Source: Sandaracinaceae bacterium
GTDB lineage: Bacteria; Myxococcota_A; Polyangia; Polyangiales; JAFGIB01
Assembly (NCBI GenBank): GCA_017881055.1
Contig: JADGRF010000099.1
Span: 1-64,000 of the forward strand
Direction of reading: 5' to 3'
DNA length: 64,000 bases
Positions within the stretch are counted from its first letter, which is position 1, and each line of letters opens with the position of its first letter. Shown in pieces: positions 41,901 through 49,297 of this stretch. The position numbers and the translations under genes are program-made. The notes under the pieces were generated by a model. That model was not told the origin of the DNA, searched no databases, and saw only the letters and a program-made list of their open reading frames with translations.

Positions 41901-44472
41901 CGTGCTCCACGAGAAAGCGCAGGGCTTCCTCGTCTTCCTTGGCGGCGAGCACACCGCGATACGCCTCGGCGGCTTCGAGCGGTTGCTCCAGGCGATCGGC
42001 CAGCATACGCGCGATCCGTCGGTACAGCTCGACGCGTTGCGCCGGCTCCTTCTCGATCAACACGCGTTCTCGCAGCAACTCGACGAGGTCCACGTAGCGG
42101 CCGCGCCGCTCGAACATGTCGGTCAGCGCGGAGAGCGCGCCTTCGTGACTCGGCTCGAGATCGAGCGCGTTGCCGTAGCACTCCGCAGCTTTGTCGACGT
42201 CGTCCAGGCTCTGCTCCGCGAGCTCACCCATACGGATGAAGATCGCCGGCCGCTCGGCGCGCGCGGCGACCAGCGCGCGCCGCTCCAGCGTGGACAAGAG
42301 GCGCGCGACGTTCCCGCTCTTCTCGTCGATGCGCTGCATGCGGTCGAGCGCCTCGGTGTCTTTCGAACGCATCGCCAGGATCTGCTGGTTGGCCTCGAAT
42401 GCGCCGTCTTCGTCGTGCAGCTTGTCTTCGAGCGCGACGGCTAGCGTGCGCAGTAGTTGCAGCTTCTCGCGCTCGTCGCTCGTCTCCTCGATGCGCTCAC
42501 GCAAGAGCGGCACGGCATCGGCGAAATTCTCGACCGTGATCAGCATCTCGCACAGCTCGTCGCGCGTCGCCGTGTCCGGCGAGAGCGCGAGCAGTTGGCG
42601 CAACGCTTCGGCGGCCTCCACCAAGTCCTTGCGCTTGTCGCGGTGAATCGCCGCGATCTGTCCAATCAGCTCGATCTTTTCCTTCGGGCTCGTGGCCGCG
42701 AGCGCTTCACGCTCGAGCACCGCCGCGAGGTCGTCCCAGCGCTGCGCCTTCTGCAACAGGCGTTTCAAGCTCTTCACGGCTTCGCCGTCGGCCGGATCGA
42801 GCGCAACCACGCTCTGCCAGGCTTCGATCGCTCCGTCGCCGTCCTTCAGCTTGCCTTCACACAGCCCCGCGACTTCACGCAGTCGCAGCTTGCGTGCGTC
42901 CACCGACAGCACACCGGCGCGCGTCGACTCCAACAGTAAGTCACGCAGCGCCGCGTGATCGCGATTCTTGCGGTAGTAGCTCTCGAGCAACGAAAACGCT
43001 TCGGGATCCGCCGGATCGAGCTCGAGGATTTCGCGACAGCACGCGGCCGCTTCGTCGTTCTTGCGCGCCGAAACCAGCTCGTGCACCGCGCGCCGCAGCT
43101 GCAAAAGGCGCGGGGACGCGTCGAGCGGTCGCTCGCCGGAGGGTCTGCGCTTGCGGCCGGGGCGGTCGGTCGCTCGGTCCGTGCCGCCGAGAGCTGCCTC
43201 GCGCACGTCGAGATCGTCGCGCACTGCCGCTGATGGCGGCAGGGGCTCTTCGTGCGGGATTGCGGCGGGCGGCGCAGGCAAGCGTCCATCTCGCTTGTGT
43301 TGCAGCTGCAATAGATATTCGGCCACCTGCGCATCCGCGCGCGCCTGCTGCAGACAGTAGATGGCGTCGTCGATCTGCCCACTCTTTTCGTAGGCGCGCG
43401 CTAGGTACACCCTGCGCTGATCGACCTCCGGACCTTCGCCGGCCTGCGCGAGGTAGGCGACCCAGAACGGCGGCAGTACGTCCGCTCGACCGAGCTGCGG
43501 TGCCAGCTGCTCGAGCATTGCCAGCGCGCCATCGTGTTGCGGGGACGCGCCGAGCGCGGCCTCCAGGTAGGCCAGCGCCGCCTCGGGGTCCACGCCCTGG
43601 GCGATCTGGTAGTACAGCTCGGCGACGCGGCGCTGATCGCGCGCTGCATCTTCGCCATCCATGCGCTCCGCTCGCTGCGACAGGTACTTCGCGAGCTGAT
43701 GCATCACTTGGATGTCGCCGGGCGCGATTGCGAGCGCCGAACGCAGCGCGTGGATCGCACCGTCGATATCCCCGAGCTCGCCCGCGGAGACTTCCGCCAA
43801 ACGCGCATAGAGTTGCAGCTTGCGGCCCGGATCGGTCTCGGCCTCGGCCTCGAGGGCGTACATCTTCACAGTCAACGCGACGTCACCGGACTCTTGCGCG
43901 AGCTTGCGCACCGCGTGGGCCGCGCCCGTGTGCGAAGGATCGAGCGCGAGCGCGCGTTGGTAGCAGGGCTCCGCGACGTCGGGGCGCTCGAATGCGGTCT
44001 TCCACAGGTCGCCGAGGCGCGTGTAGAGGTCCGCGAGATAGTCCGGCGCGACTTCCAGGGTCTCCAGCACGCGCAGGTGGGCGTCCAAGAACTCCGCCAG
44101 CGCCTGAGGCTCCCCTGCTTCCTCGAGGAAGGTAATCAGCTCGAGCGCGGTCTCCTGGTTCTCCGGATCCGCTTCGGCTGCCTTCAGGTACAGCGCACGA
44201 GCCCGCTCGAAGTCGCCAGCGCCTTCGCGGCAGGCGCGCGCGCCTTCGCGGAGAGCTTCGCTCGCGATCACCGAGCTGGTTTGAAAACCGGCCCAACCCT
44301 CCACGAGATTGACTAGCGACGCGAGGTCGCCCGAACTCCGGTAGTGAGCCTTGAGCTCGTCGTACGCTTGGGAGTCGTTCGGGTCTCGGCGCAGTCGGCT
44401 GACGAGCTGCTCGGCAATGGCATCCACAGCCGAGGGAAGATACCACGGTTCATCCCTCCTTGCGTCACGCAT
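38941..44472 (-). CDS. Giant TPR-repeat protein (1843 aa) with PPLP-rich tail
   Basis: From the N-terminus to about residue 1500 the protein is a continuous series of TPR-like helical pairs. Examples are AFERPDVAEPCYQRALALDP, AACCREILELDPADPEAFSL, DKAAECYGNALDLEPSHEGA and RWEALDAWRKVLDFSPDDAD. Residues ~1510-1690 are acidic and low in complexity (DVDDDNDAETVPPSAADDAE). The last ~130 residues are Pro-rich with seven PPLP motifs (TPPLPAA, APPLPKP, PPPPPLPSV, LPPPLPG, LPPLPGR, PPPPLPTS, GPPPLPRKG). No signal peptide or membrane helix, so it is probably a cytoplasmic scaffold. PPLP is the ligand motif of GYF and some SH3/WW domains, which suggests a docking tail. It is divergent from pdxH. Confidence 0.85.
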   Translation of the reverse strand: MRDARRDEPWYLPSAVDAIAEQLVSRLRRDPNDSQAYDELKAHYRSSGDLASLVNLVEGWAGFQTSSVIASEALREGARACREGAGDFERARALYLKAAEADPENQETALELITFLEEAGEPQALAEFLDAHLRVLETLEVAPDYLADLYTRLGDLWKTAFERPDVAEPCYQRALALDPSHTGAAHAVRKLAQESGDVALTVKMYALEAEAETDPGRKLQLYARLAEVSAGELGDIDGAIHALRSALAIAPGDIQVMHQLAKYLSQRAERMDGEDAARDQRRVAELYYQIAQGVDPEAALAYLEAALGASPQHDGALAMLEQLAPQLGRADVLPPFWVAYLAQAGEGPEVDQRRVYLARAYEKSGQIDDAIYCLQQARADAQVAEYLLQLQHKRDGRLPAPPAAIPHEEPLPPSAAVRDDLDVREAALGGTDRATDRPGRKRRPSGERPLDASPRLLQLRRAVHELVSARKNDEAAACCREILELDPADPEAFSLLESYYRKNRDHAALRDLLLESTRAGVLSVDARKLRLREVAGLCEGKLKDGDGAIEAWQSVVALDPADGEAVKSLKRLLQKAQRWDDLAAVLEREALAATSPKEKIELIGQIAAIHRDKRKDLVEAAEALRQLLALSPDTATRDELCEMLITVENFADAVPLLRERIEETSDEREKLQLLRTLAVALEDKLHDEDGAFEANQQILAMRSKDTEALDRMQRIDEKSGNVARLLSTLERRALVAARAERPAIFIRMGELAEQSLDDVDKAAECYGNALDLEPSHEGALSALTDMFERRGRYVDLVELLRERVLIEKEPAQRVELYRRIARMLADRLEQPLEAAEAYRGVLAAKEDEEALRFLVEHERSQNHPTELAALLPRLAALISAPGERRALLFELAELYETQLERPREALGALREIVERLDPEFEPALTRFAALCERLGDTAGLASALHKQLETSGNRDERVALAEKLANLYETELRGEEHAERALLVLARWSKDDERNVVPRRRLRDRLAGKQRDAELLAALDALASWEDEFEAREAATLAAARLAHESLHDVNGAWQRLAPLVEECQEDALALLSEIARASGRSTELSALCVRAAQEAADPEVQARHWGAAAKILADDVHDAAQALEAALRMLATDLKSRDYLAQVEEYAARVGAFPRLNPVYDKLLKLAADDGERVELLLRHAQLLDERAHDSSEALDRVLRACGLSPSDDHLLARAEELARRAGRTEELLVVYDRRRSRTAADEGKVELLLRAARLCDSALEDRERANTYLKSALAVAKTEPMLSADVIRAASELDELRPDRSADSALRFLARAHRELAEKADPDTGTALILQAHELLKGELADERAAFDVLRQGLGFFPLRDDLYAVLLERAIEWKRLDALDAHLSRAIDDALDPKTAALLLARRARLLEGPLGRPQDAADAFARLSQLRPDDTEAAAKVRASLHTAKRFQDLLLAIHKQLQRVKNADEKLGLLKESASTWEHDLKNRWEALDAWRKVLDFSPDDADAAGAVLRLERPIAPSPRSNAELFGDDEPTGEHAATETEEAAATSAAAEPTAPEPTATDVDDDNDAETVPPSAADDAEAVPPTAADKPFQHAETEATTSAPELLARDLDAALGTEPAQHDSADAVSVLPEREPLAGDLARLDALLAAPPAAHTSDTKDIAVDIDEPRDHQDQDHGQDFGDDTAAAPAAEEAGLLSSSAPPPRLTKPPSLPARRSRSYPPPAPERETEDAPVAAPTTPPLPAAQGPAGAARMRSAAPPLPKPRSSGVSAPPPPPLPSVATRLPSLPPPLPGNRAGRSSLPPLPGRTTAAAPPPPLPTSLPGTSQSLRSGPPPLPRKG

Positions 44473-44605
44473 AGGAAGAAAAGTTCACAACGTTCTCCGC
44501 GGCCACCTCTGCCGCTGGAATTTTGCCTTGAAAAGCCGCGGCGAAAGCGGCAAACCTCGCCTGGGCCGCGGTTCGCGTGCGCACTGCCCATGCGAAGGAC
44601 TCACG

Positions 44606-45214
44606 ATGGAACCGAGCGACCTGGACCGCGGGCACGACCTCGACCCGATTGCTCGCTTTCTGGCTTCGCTCGAGCGTGCTCGCGCAAGCGAGAGCTTCGA
44701 CGCGACGCGCGCCGCGCTCGCGACGACCTCGAGCGATGGCGCGGCCTCCGTGCGCTTCGTTCTCGTGAAGATCGTCGATGCGCGCGGCTTCACGTTCTTC
44801 ACGAACTACGAGAGCGACAAAGCGCGCGACCTCGCGCACAACCCGCGCGCAGCTTTGGCGTTCCATTGGGCGACCCTCGGTGAGCAAGTGCGGGTGCGCG
44901 GCGTTGCAGCTCGCGTCTCGGCGGAAGAGTCCGACGCGTATTTTGCGACGCGCCCGCGCGAGTCACGGCTCGGCGCGTGGGCCTCGGCGCAGAGTCGAGC
45001 GATCGCCGACCGCGACACGCTCGATGCCCAGCTCGCGCGCGTCGAAGAACGCTTCGCATCCGTCTCGAACATCCCGCGCCCGCCGCACTGGGGTGGCTTC
45101 CGCATCGTGCCCGACAGCATCGAGCTCTGGCACGACCGCAGCGGCCGACTACACGACCGCGTTCGTTTCACGCGCAGCGGCAGCGCGTGGCTGCGCGTAC
45201 GCCTCCAACCCTGA
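44606..45214 (+). CDS. pdxH: Pyridoxamine/pyridoxine 5'-phosphate oxidase
   Basis: An FMN enzyme of 202 residues that makes pyridoxal 5'-phosphate. Motifs are VRFVLVKIVDARGFTFFTNY, ESDKARDLAHNPRAALAFHW and QVRVRGVAARVS. Further on are ESRLGAWASAQS, RPPHWGGFRIVPDSIELW and the C-terminal DRVRFTR-AWLRVRLQP. The order and the RP-PHWGG-R ending match PdxH. The ATG at 44606 is preferred over upstream starts because the family N-terminus begins there and GAAGGAC precedes it. It is divergent from the giant TPR gene. Confidence 0.94.
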   Translation: MEPSDLDRGHDLDPIARFLASLERARASESFDATRAALATTSSDGAASVRFVLVKIVDARGFTFFTNYESDKARDLAHNPRAALAFHWATLGEQVRVRGVAARVSAEESDAYFATRPRESRLGAWASAQSRAIADRDTLDAQLARVEERFASVSNIPRPPHWGGFRIVPDSIELWHDRSGRLHDRVRFTRSGSAWLRVRLQP

Positions 45215-45418
45215 AGCGCGCGCTGCCAGGGCGCGTGACGATCTTCCGCGTTCGCTGAACTGCACGCGCGCGGTGCTGCGCACATAGCTTGGATGCAGCT
45301 GCGCCTGTGGTCGCTGCGCCGTACGACTCTGTGTCACGTCACGACGCAGGATCCGGGAGGCTCGCCCGACGCGCGCGCGTAGCGAGCGTCGCCGCATGCC
45401 AACGAACCACTTGAAATC

Positions 45419-45550
45419 GTGGTGTTTACTGGACCGACGAGGCGCCCCGAAGCGCTGCGTAGGCTGACGGAAGAGGACGCGCGTAGGTTCGTGGATTACA
45501 TCGCGTACCTGCACGCACAGAACGCGCAAATGCGCGCAATTCCGCTTTGA
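45419..45550 (+). CDS. Possible small protein (43 aa), uncertain
   Basis: A GTG-started frame of 43 codons with a protein-like helix (EALRRLTEEDARRFVDYIAY). No good ribosome site is visible and no family is recognised. It may be chance. It lies upstream of the cold-shock promoter. Confidence 0.25.
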   Translation: MVFTGPTRRPEALRRLTEEDARRFVDYIAYLHAQNAQMRAIPL

Positions 45551-45576
45551 ACCGAGCGCATTCCGCGCGGCGTTGC

Positions 45577-45604
45577 TTGACTCGTTTTGCTCCGACACTA
45601 ATCT
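45577..45604 (+). promoter_or_regulatory. Likely promoter of the cold-shock gene
   Basis: TTGACT (45577-45582) and TAATCT (45599-45604) are separated by 16 bases. It would give a leader of about 125 bases before the ATG at 45734, in line with the long leaders of cold-shock genes. The -10 match is partial. Confidence 0.4.
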
Positions 45605-45733
45605 TCTGTCGCACGCACGAGGGGGAAGTCAGTTTCACACTCGTTTGCAACGCGGTCGCCGGGGGGATTCCGGTGAGCGCACCTTGTACCGAAACGGGTG
45701 GCGTTCTGGCCGCCACAGATGGAGGAAGTAACA

Positions 45734-45940
45734 ATGGCTCTCGGAACAGTTAAGTGGTTCAACGACGCGAAGGGGTTCGGCTTCATCAAGCAAGACGATG
45801 AGTCCGACGTGTTCGTGCACTATTCGCAGATCGCGGGGGATGGATTTCGTACTCTCGAAGAGGGTCAGGCCGTTCAGTTCGAGCTCAAGGAGGGACCGAA
45901 GGGTCTCTTCGCCGAGAACGTGACGAAGGTCGAGAGCTGA
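45734..45940 (+). CDS. Cold-shock protein, CspA family
   Basis: A 68-residue OB-fold RNA/DNA chaperone. RNP1 is KGFGFI in [17 protein letters not shown] and RNP2 is VFVHYSQI; the [15 protein letters not shown] and [12 protein letters not shown] segments are standard. GGAGGAAG eight bases before the ATG fixes the start. It is monocistronic, with a long leader and a strong terminator after it. Which paralogue (cspA to cspI type) cannot be told. Confidence 0.96.
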   Translation: MALGTVKWFNDAKGFGFIKQDDESDVFVHYSQIAGDGFRTLEEGQAVQFELKEGPKGLFAENVTKVES

Positions 45941-45968
45941 CGACCGCGGGTTCGCGAACTCGTGTTCG

Positions 45969-46005
45969 GAAAGCCGCACGGTAACTCGTGCGGCTTTCTC
46001 GTTTA
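45969..46005 (+). terminator. Rho-independent terminator after the cold-shock gene
   Basis: A 12-bp perfect stem, GAAAGCCGCACG paired with CGTGCGGCTTTC around a GTAACT loop, is followed by TCGTTT. Confidence 0.88.
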
Positions 46006-46006
46006 A

Positions 46007-46081
46007 TGGCATACCCGCGGAGCAGCCTTCGGCTCTCCGCGTTTAGTGACATACCCGCGGAGCAGCCTTCGGCTCTCCGCG
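46007..46081 (+). repeat. Dispersed hairpin repeat, two tandem copies
   Basis: Copies at 46007-46041 and 46047-46081 read TGRCATACCCGCGGAGCAGC followed by CTTCGGCTCTCCGCG. They lie between the cold-shock terminator and a convergent hypothetical gene. Same family as at 7152, 33803 and 56310. Confidence 0.88.
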
Positions 46082-46110
46082 TAGACCGTGATTGTGTGCA
46101 GCTGACGCGC

Positions 46111-46542
46111 TCAGTCGGTGACGCACTTCGGCATGGTCAGCGCGCACCGCAGGTCGGCTATCAATGTCGTGAGGTCGGTCGTGGACTTGCTGAACGTGAG
46201 CTCGTGCCAGACATCGAGCACGCGCGACGCGTCGACTGGATCATGCAGCGTTCGGCTCGTCGCCGAGCTTTCGCGAAAGCCGTGGGTCGTCGCTCTCCCT
46301 TCCACGCCGCGTCGCACGCGCGCGAACAAGTCGTTCTCGCCGTCAGTTGGAAAATCAGAGCGCTGGCTGCGCACGATGAACGAGACCGTGATCGCGTCTG
46401 CGACGTGCACGGAGACTTGAGCGTCCATCAAGTGAGAGCGCACGCGCTCCGCTAGCTGAATCGTGCTGCCCTTGGCCCGAAACATTTCGAAGCCAGCGTC
46501 GAGCACTGCCTTCTTCACGACATCGAAGGTGAGGATACTCAC
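46111..46542 (-). CDS. Hypothetical protein (143 aa)
   Basis: A soluble 143-residue protein starting at a GTG. It has a helix-rich start (ILTFDVVKKAVLDAGFEMFR), a beta-like centre (VSVHVADAITVSFIVRSQRS) and a C-terminal helix with two Cys (IADLRCALTMPKCVTD). There is no signal or membrane segment. I do not recognise the family. It is divergent from the small PilZ gene. Confidence 0.65.
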   Translation of the reverse strand: MSILTFDVVKKAVLDAGFEMFRAKGSTIQLAERVRSHLMDAQVSVHVADAITVSFIVRSQRSDFPTDGENDLFARVRRGVEGRATTHGFRESSATSRTLHDPVDASRVLDVWHELTFSKSTTDLTTLIADLRCALTMPKCVTD

Positions 46543-46673
46543 CCCGGTCGAGCTCCGCGTACGCCCATGTGCGAGAGGTTATCACCTGCCGCAAGCATGC
46601 GGCAAACTGCGATGACACCGTGTATCCTCGCGCGAGCGGCGCAGCCCTCTCGGGATGCGGCGCATGCCCCAAC

Positions 46674-46964
46674 ATGGCCGAGCGCCGATCTTCGCATTCC
46701 GATCATCCGGGACGTCGCGCCGCGGATCGCTATCCGCAGCACGCGGACGTCGAGGTCTTGGAGCCATGGAACGCGCACGGTGTGGTGATCAACGCCAGCG
46801 ACAGCGGTCTGCGCATCGCGCTCGATCGCGACTTGCCGGTTGGCGTCGTCTGCGTGATCGAAATCGCCGTGGAGGAGGGCAAGACCGTCGAGATGGCGCG
46901 TGTTGCCTGGACGCGCGAGCTGCCTGACGGTTTTCTGGCCGGCCTGGCGTTCGTACGCGACTGA
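46674..46964 (+). CDS. Small PilZ-like domain protein
   Basis: A 96-residue stand-alone PilZ-like domain: GRRAADRYPQHADVEVLEPW at the start, NASDSGLRIALD in place of the DxSxxG motif, and VARVAWTRELPDGFLAGLAF-like ending (observed as MARVAWTRELPDGFLAGLAF). The N-terminal RR.. and N-S-xxG residues suggest possible c-di-GMP binding, but the motif is weaker than in the protein at 3332. The start at 46674 gives a clean domain; the frame remains open further upstream without domain character. Confidence 0.75.
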   Translation: MAERRSSHSDHPGRRAADRYPQHADVEVLEPWNAHGVVINASDSGLRIALDRDLPVGVVCVIEIAVEEGKTVEMARVAWTRELPDGFLAGLAFVRD

Positions 46965-47159
46965 CGCGCGAGGGTGGCGTTGGCGGCGTTGTCCCGAAAC
47001 GATAAACGCCGTCCTGGCGCGGCCCTTTTGCAGCCTCACGGCAATTCAGAGGCGCTCGCGCGCGCCAGCTTGCGACCCGCAAAAGGCCCATGTAGATTTA
47101 TGTGAGTCCAACGGGTGTACCTGATTGTCGGGACGCTACGGCTGGCGAGGTAGGTTCAA

Positions 47160-47564
47160 ATGCAACTACGAATGTTCTGGTCGAAGATCCACCGGGCGGT
47201 GATCACGCATGCCGATCTTCACTATGAAGGTAGCTGCACGATCGACGCCGAGCTGCTGGACGCCGCGGACATCCTGCCCAACCAGGAGCTGCACATCTGG
47301 AACATCACGCGCGGCACGCGCCTGGTGACCTATGCGTTGCCGGGCCCGCGCGGCTCGGGTGTCATCTGCATCAACGGGGCCGCCGCCCACGGCAACGTGC
47401 CCGGCGACCTCGTCATCCTTGCCACCTTCGGCGAGATGAGTCGCGAAGAAGCCCGCTCGCACCAACCCAAAGTCGTCCGCGTAGATCGCGAAAACAAGCT
47501 AGTCGGCATCCGCGAAGAGACGCCGGGCCCGCAAATGCCCGAACTCCTCGATGAGTATAATTAA
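47160..47564 (+). CDS. panD: Aspartate 1-decarboxylase
   Basis: Makes beta-alanine for pantothenate. The pyruvoyl enzyme is formed by self-cleavage between Gly24 and Ser25 in [14 protein letters not shown]. Lys9, [20 protein letters not shown] and [20 protein letters not shown] are all family features. The 134-residue length is normal. GAGGTAGG precedes the ATG. No panB or panC nearby. Confidence 0.96.
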   Translation: MQLRMFWSKIHRAVITHADLHYEGSCTIDAELLDAADILPNQELHIWNITRGTRLVTYALPGPRGSGVICINGAAAHGNVPGDLVILATFGEMSREEARSHQPKVVRVDRENKLVGIREETPGPQMPELLDEYN

Positions 47565-47576
47565 CCGTAGCGCGCC

Positions 47577-47957
47577 TTGGGCCCTATCCGCGGCTTACGT
47601 CCTCGCTCGTCTCGGTCATGCACGGGAGTGCACTCCCTCAACTCGCTGCGGGCGCGCTCGCGGCTAGGACCCAATTCGCGCCGCTCGCGTCTTCCCATCT
47701 GGGGGAGCAGAGGCTCGCGCGTCGGGTCCGGCCTCTTCCCATCGTGGTGCGAGCGAAGCGCCGCACGCGCCGGAGGCCTCTTCCCATCGTGGTGCGCGCG
47801 AAGCGCCGCACGCGCCACTTGATGGTGTAACGTCCGTGCGGCAGGACCGGCGAAGTGGATTTGCTTCGATCCGCGAGCGCGCCCGGAGCGAGGCGAGGGA
47901 GTGCACTCTTGTGCATGACCGACCCGAGCGAGGACGTAAGCCGCGGATCGAAGCAAA
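47577..47957. repeat. Compound inverted-repeat element beside tRNA-Leu
   Basis: Two 76-base arms, 47588-47663 and 47871-47946, are inverted copies of each other with few mismatches. Each starts CCGCGGCTTACGTCCTCGCT when read inward from its outer end and contains a GAGTGCACTC palindrome. Each arm is itself bounded by a short inverted repeat: TTTGCTTCGATCCGCG at 47860 pairs with CGCGGATCGAAGCAAA at 47943, and TTGGGCCCTATCCGCG near 47577 pairs with 14 of 16 bases at the left arm's inner end. Between the arms are two direct repeats. No protein-coding frame is convincing. It looks like a small non-autonomous element. Confidence 0.75.
47731..47817. repeat. Two 41-base direct repeats inside the inverted-repeat element
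   Basis: GCCTCTTCCCATCGTGGTGC is followed by G(a/c)GCGAAGCGCCGCACGCGCC. It occurs at 47731-47771 and again at 47776-47816, with a period of 45 bases and a single internal difference. Confidence 0.85.
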
Positions 47958-47976
47958 GCCACGAGCCGGGGAATTA

Positions 47977-48059
47977 GCCGGGATGGCGGAATGGCATACG
48001 CAGGCGACTTAAAATCGCTCGCCTTAATCGGCATGCGGGTTCGAGTCCCGCTCCCGGCA
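47977..48059 (+). tRNA. tRNA-Leu (anticodon UAA)
   Basis: The acceptor stem GCCGGGA (47977-47983) pairs with TCCCGGC (48052-48058), followed by discriminator A. The anticodon arm has loop CTTAAAA with anticodon TAA. There is a long variable arm (class II, GCCTTAATCGGC) and a T arm GCGGG-TTCGAGT-CCCGC. CCA is not encoded. A short terminator follows. Confidence 0.96.
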
Positions 48060-48081
48060 CTAGAAATCTAGACGTTTTTTT
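48060..48081 (+). terminator. Short terminator after tRNA-Leu
   Basis: CTAGA-aa-TCTAG followed by ACG and seven T. The stem is only five base pairs, but the T run and position support termination. Confidence 0.55.
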
Positions 48082-48151
48082 GACTGCGGATCGACGGCCA
48101 GGCATTGCTCTTGTCAGTTGCGCTTGCGCGCACCGAACAGGAGAGCGGGCA

Positions 48152-48364
48152 ATGGGACACGAAGAGCTTTTGACGCGCGTACGTGGGCTTTTGCGCGAGG
48201 CGATCGAGCTGCGCTACGAGGGCACGCTGCACGCCAAGAAGGTGCAAGCCCAGGCCTACGCGGACGGCTACATGCGCGCGCTCACGGACGCCCACAAGGT
48301 CGACCGCGGCGAGCTGCTGGCGCTGGTCACGGAAGAACGCTCGAAATTCCTAAACGCTCGCTGA
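48152..48364 (+). CDS. Small hypothetical protein (70 aa)
   Basis: A helical, soluble 70-residue protein (ELLTRVRGLLREAIELRYEG, AQAYADGYMRALTDAHKVDR). The ribosome site GGAGAG lies about eight bases before the ATG, which supports the start. It is convergent with the PfkB-like gene. No family recognised. Confidence 0.75.
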   Translation: MGHEELLTRVRGLLREAIELRYEGTLHAKKVQAQAYADGYMRALTDAHKVDRGELLALVTEERSKFLNAR

Positions 48365-48376
48365 GCGTGTGGTGGC

Positions 48377-49297
48377 TCAGAACGCCGTCAGGCGGCGGAA
48401 GTGTTCGAAGCGATCGTTCACTTCGTGCGGCGTGGCCGACGTCAAGCGTTCGGTGCTGACGCCTTCGACGCAGAACGACGCGAGCACCGAGCCGTAGACC
48501 ACGGCTTTGCGCAGGTTGGTCGTCGAGAGATCGTTGCTGCGTGCCAGGTAGCCGATCAGCGCGCCCGCGAACGTATCGCCGGCGCCGGTCGGATCGGCCA
48601 CGCCGCCCAGGGGCAGCGCAGGTAGGCTGAACACGTCGTCGCCTTGAAAGAGCAGGGCGCCGTGCTCGCCTTTCTTGATGATCACCGTCTTGGGGCCCGC
48701 CGCGAGCAGCGCACGCGCTGCGCGCACCAGGTTGCCTTGGCCCGAGAGCTGGCGCGCCTCCTCGTCGTTCAGCACGAGCAGATCGACGCGCTTACAGAGC
48801 GCGATCAGCTCCGCGTGACGGATGTCGATCCACAGGTTCATCGTGTCGGCGAGCACGAAGCGCGGCCTGTCGATCTGCTCGAGCACGTCGATCTGCAATG
48901 TGGGATCGATGTTGCCGAGCATGACGAACGGCGCCGCTCGGAATGCTCCGGGAATCTTCGGCTTGAAGTTCGCGAACACGTTGAGATCGGTGCGAAGCGT
49001 CTCGCGCGAGGAGAGATCCTCGCTGTAGCGACCCTCCCAGTGGAACGTGTCGCCGTCGGCGATCTCGAGGCCCGCGAGATCGACGCCGCGATCGCGCAAC
49101 AGGCGCGTGGCCGAATCCGGGAAGTCTCGGCCGACCACGCCGACCAGCTGCACGGGGCCGAAGTGCGCTGCTGCGATCGAGGCGTAGGTGGCGGAGCCTC
49201 CGAGCACTTTCTCGTGGCACTTGCCGCCGATGTGCAGGGTGTCGAACGCGACCGAGCCGACGATCAAGGTGGGACGTGTGCTGTGCATCGAGTTCAC
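48377..49297 (-). CDS. PfkB-family sugar/nucleoside kinase
   Basis: A 306-residue ribokinase-fold kinase. The N-terminal motif is VLGGSATYASIAAAHFG, the anion-hole and catalytic Asp are in GGVADPTGAGDTFAGALIGY, and VIIKKGEHGALLF is the usual strand before it. The GTG start overlaps the mtnP stop by four bases (GTGA). Coupling to mtnP suggests that it acts on a product of methylthioadenosine or nucleoside salvage. The true substrate is not readable. Adenosine- or ribose-type kinases are alternatives. Confidence 0.9.
   Translation of the reverse strand: MNSMHSTRPTLIVGSVAFDTLHIGGKCHEKVLGGSATYASIAAAHFGPVQLVGVVGRDFPDSATRLLRDRGVDLAGLEIADGDTFHWEGRYSEDLSSRETLRTDLNVFANFKPKIPGAFRAAPFVMLGNIDPTLQIDVLEQIDRPRFVLADTMNLWIDIRHAELIALCKRVDLLVLNDEEARQLSGQGNLVRAARALLAAGPKTVIIKKGEHGALLFQGDDVFSLPALPLGGVADPTGAGDTFAGALIGYLARSNDLSTTNLRKAVVYGSVLASFCVEGVSTERLTSATPHEVNDRFEHFRRLTAF

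Larger units (their letters stand above)
45215..45733. other. Intergenic region and cold-shock gene leader
   Basis: About 520 bases between pdxH and the cold-shock gene. It holds one weak possible small gene (45419-45550) and a likely promoter near 45577. About 125 bases of leader then run before the cold-shock start codon, as is usual for cspA-type genes. Nothing else is recognised. Confidence 0.5.
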
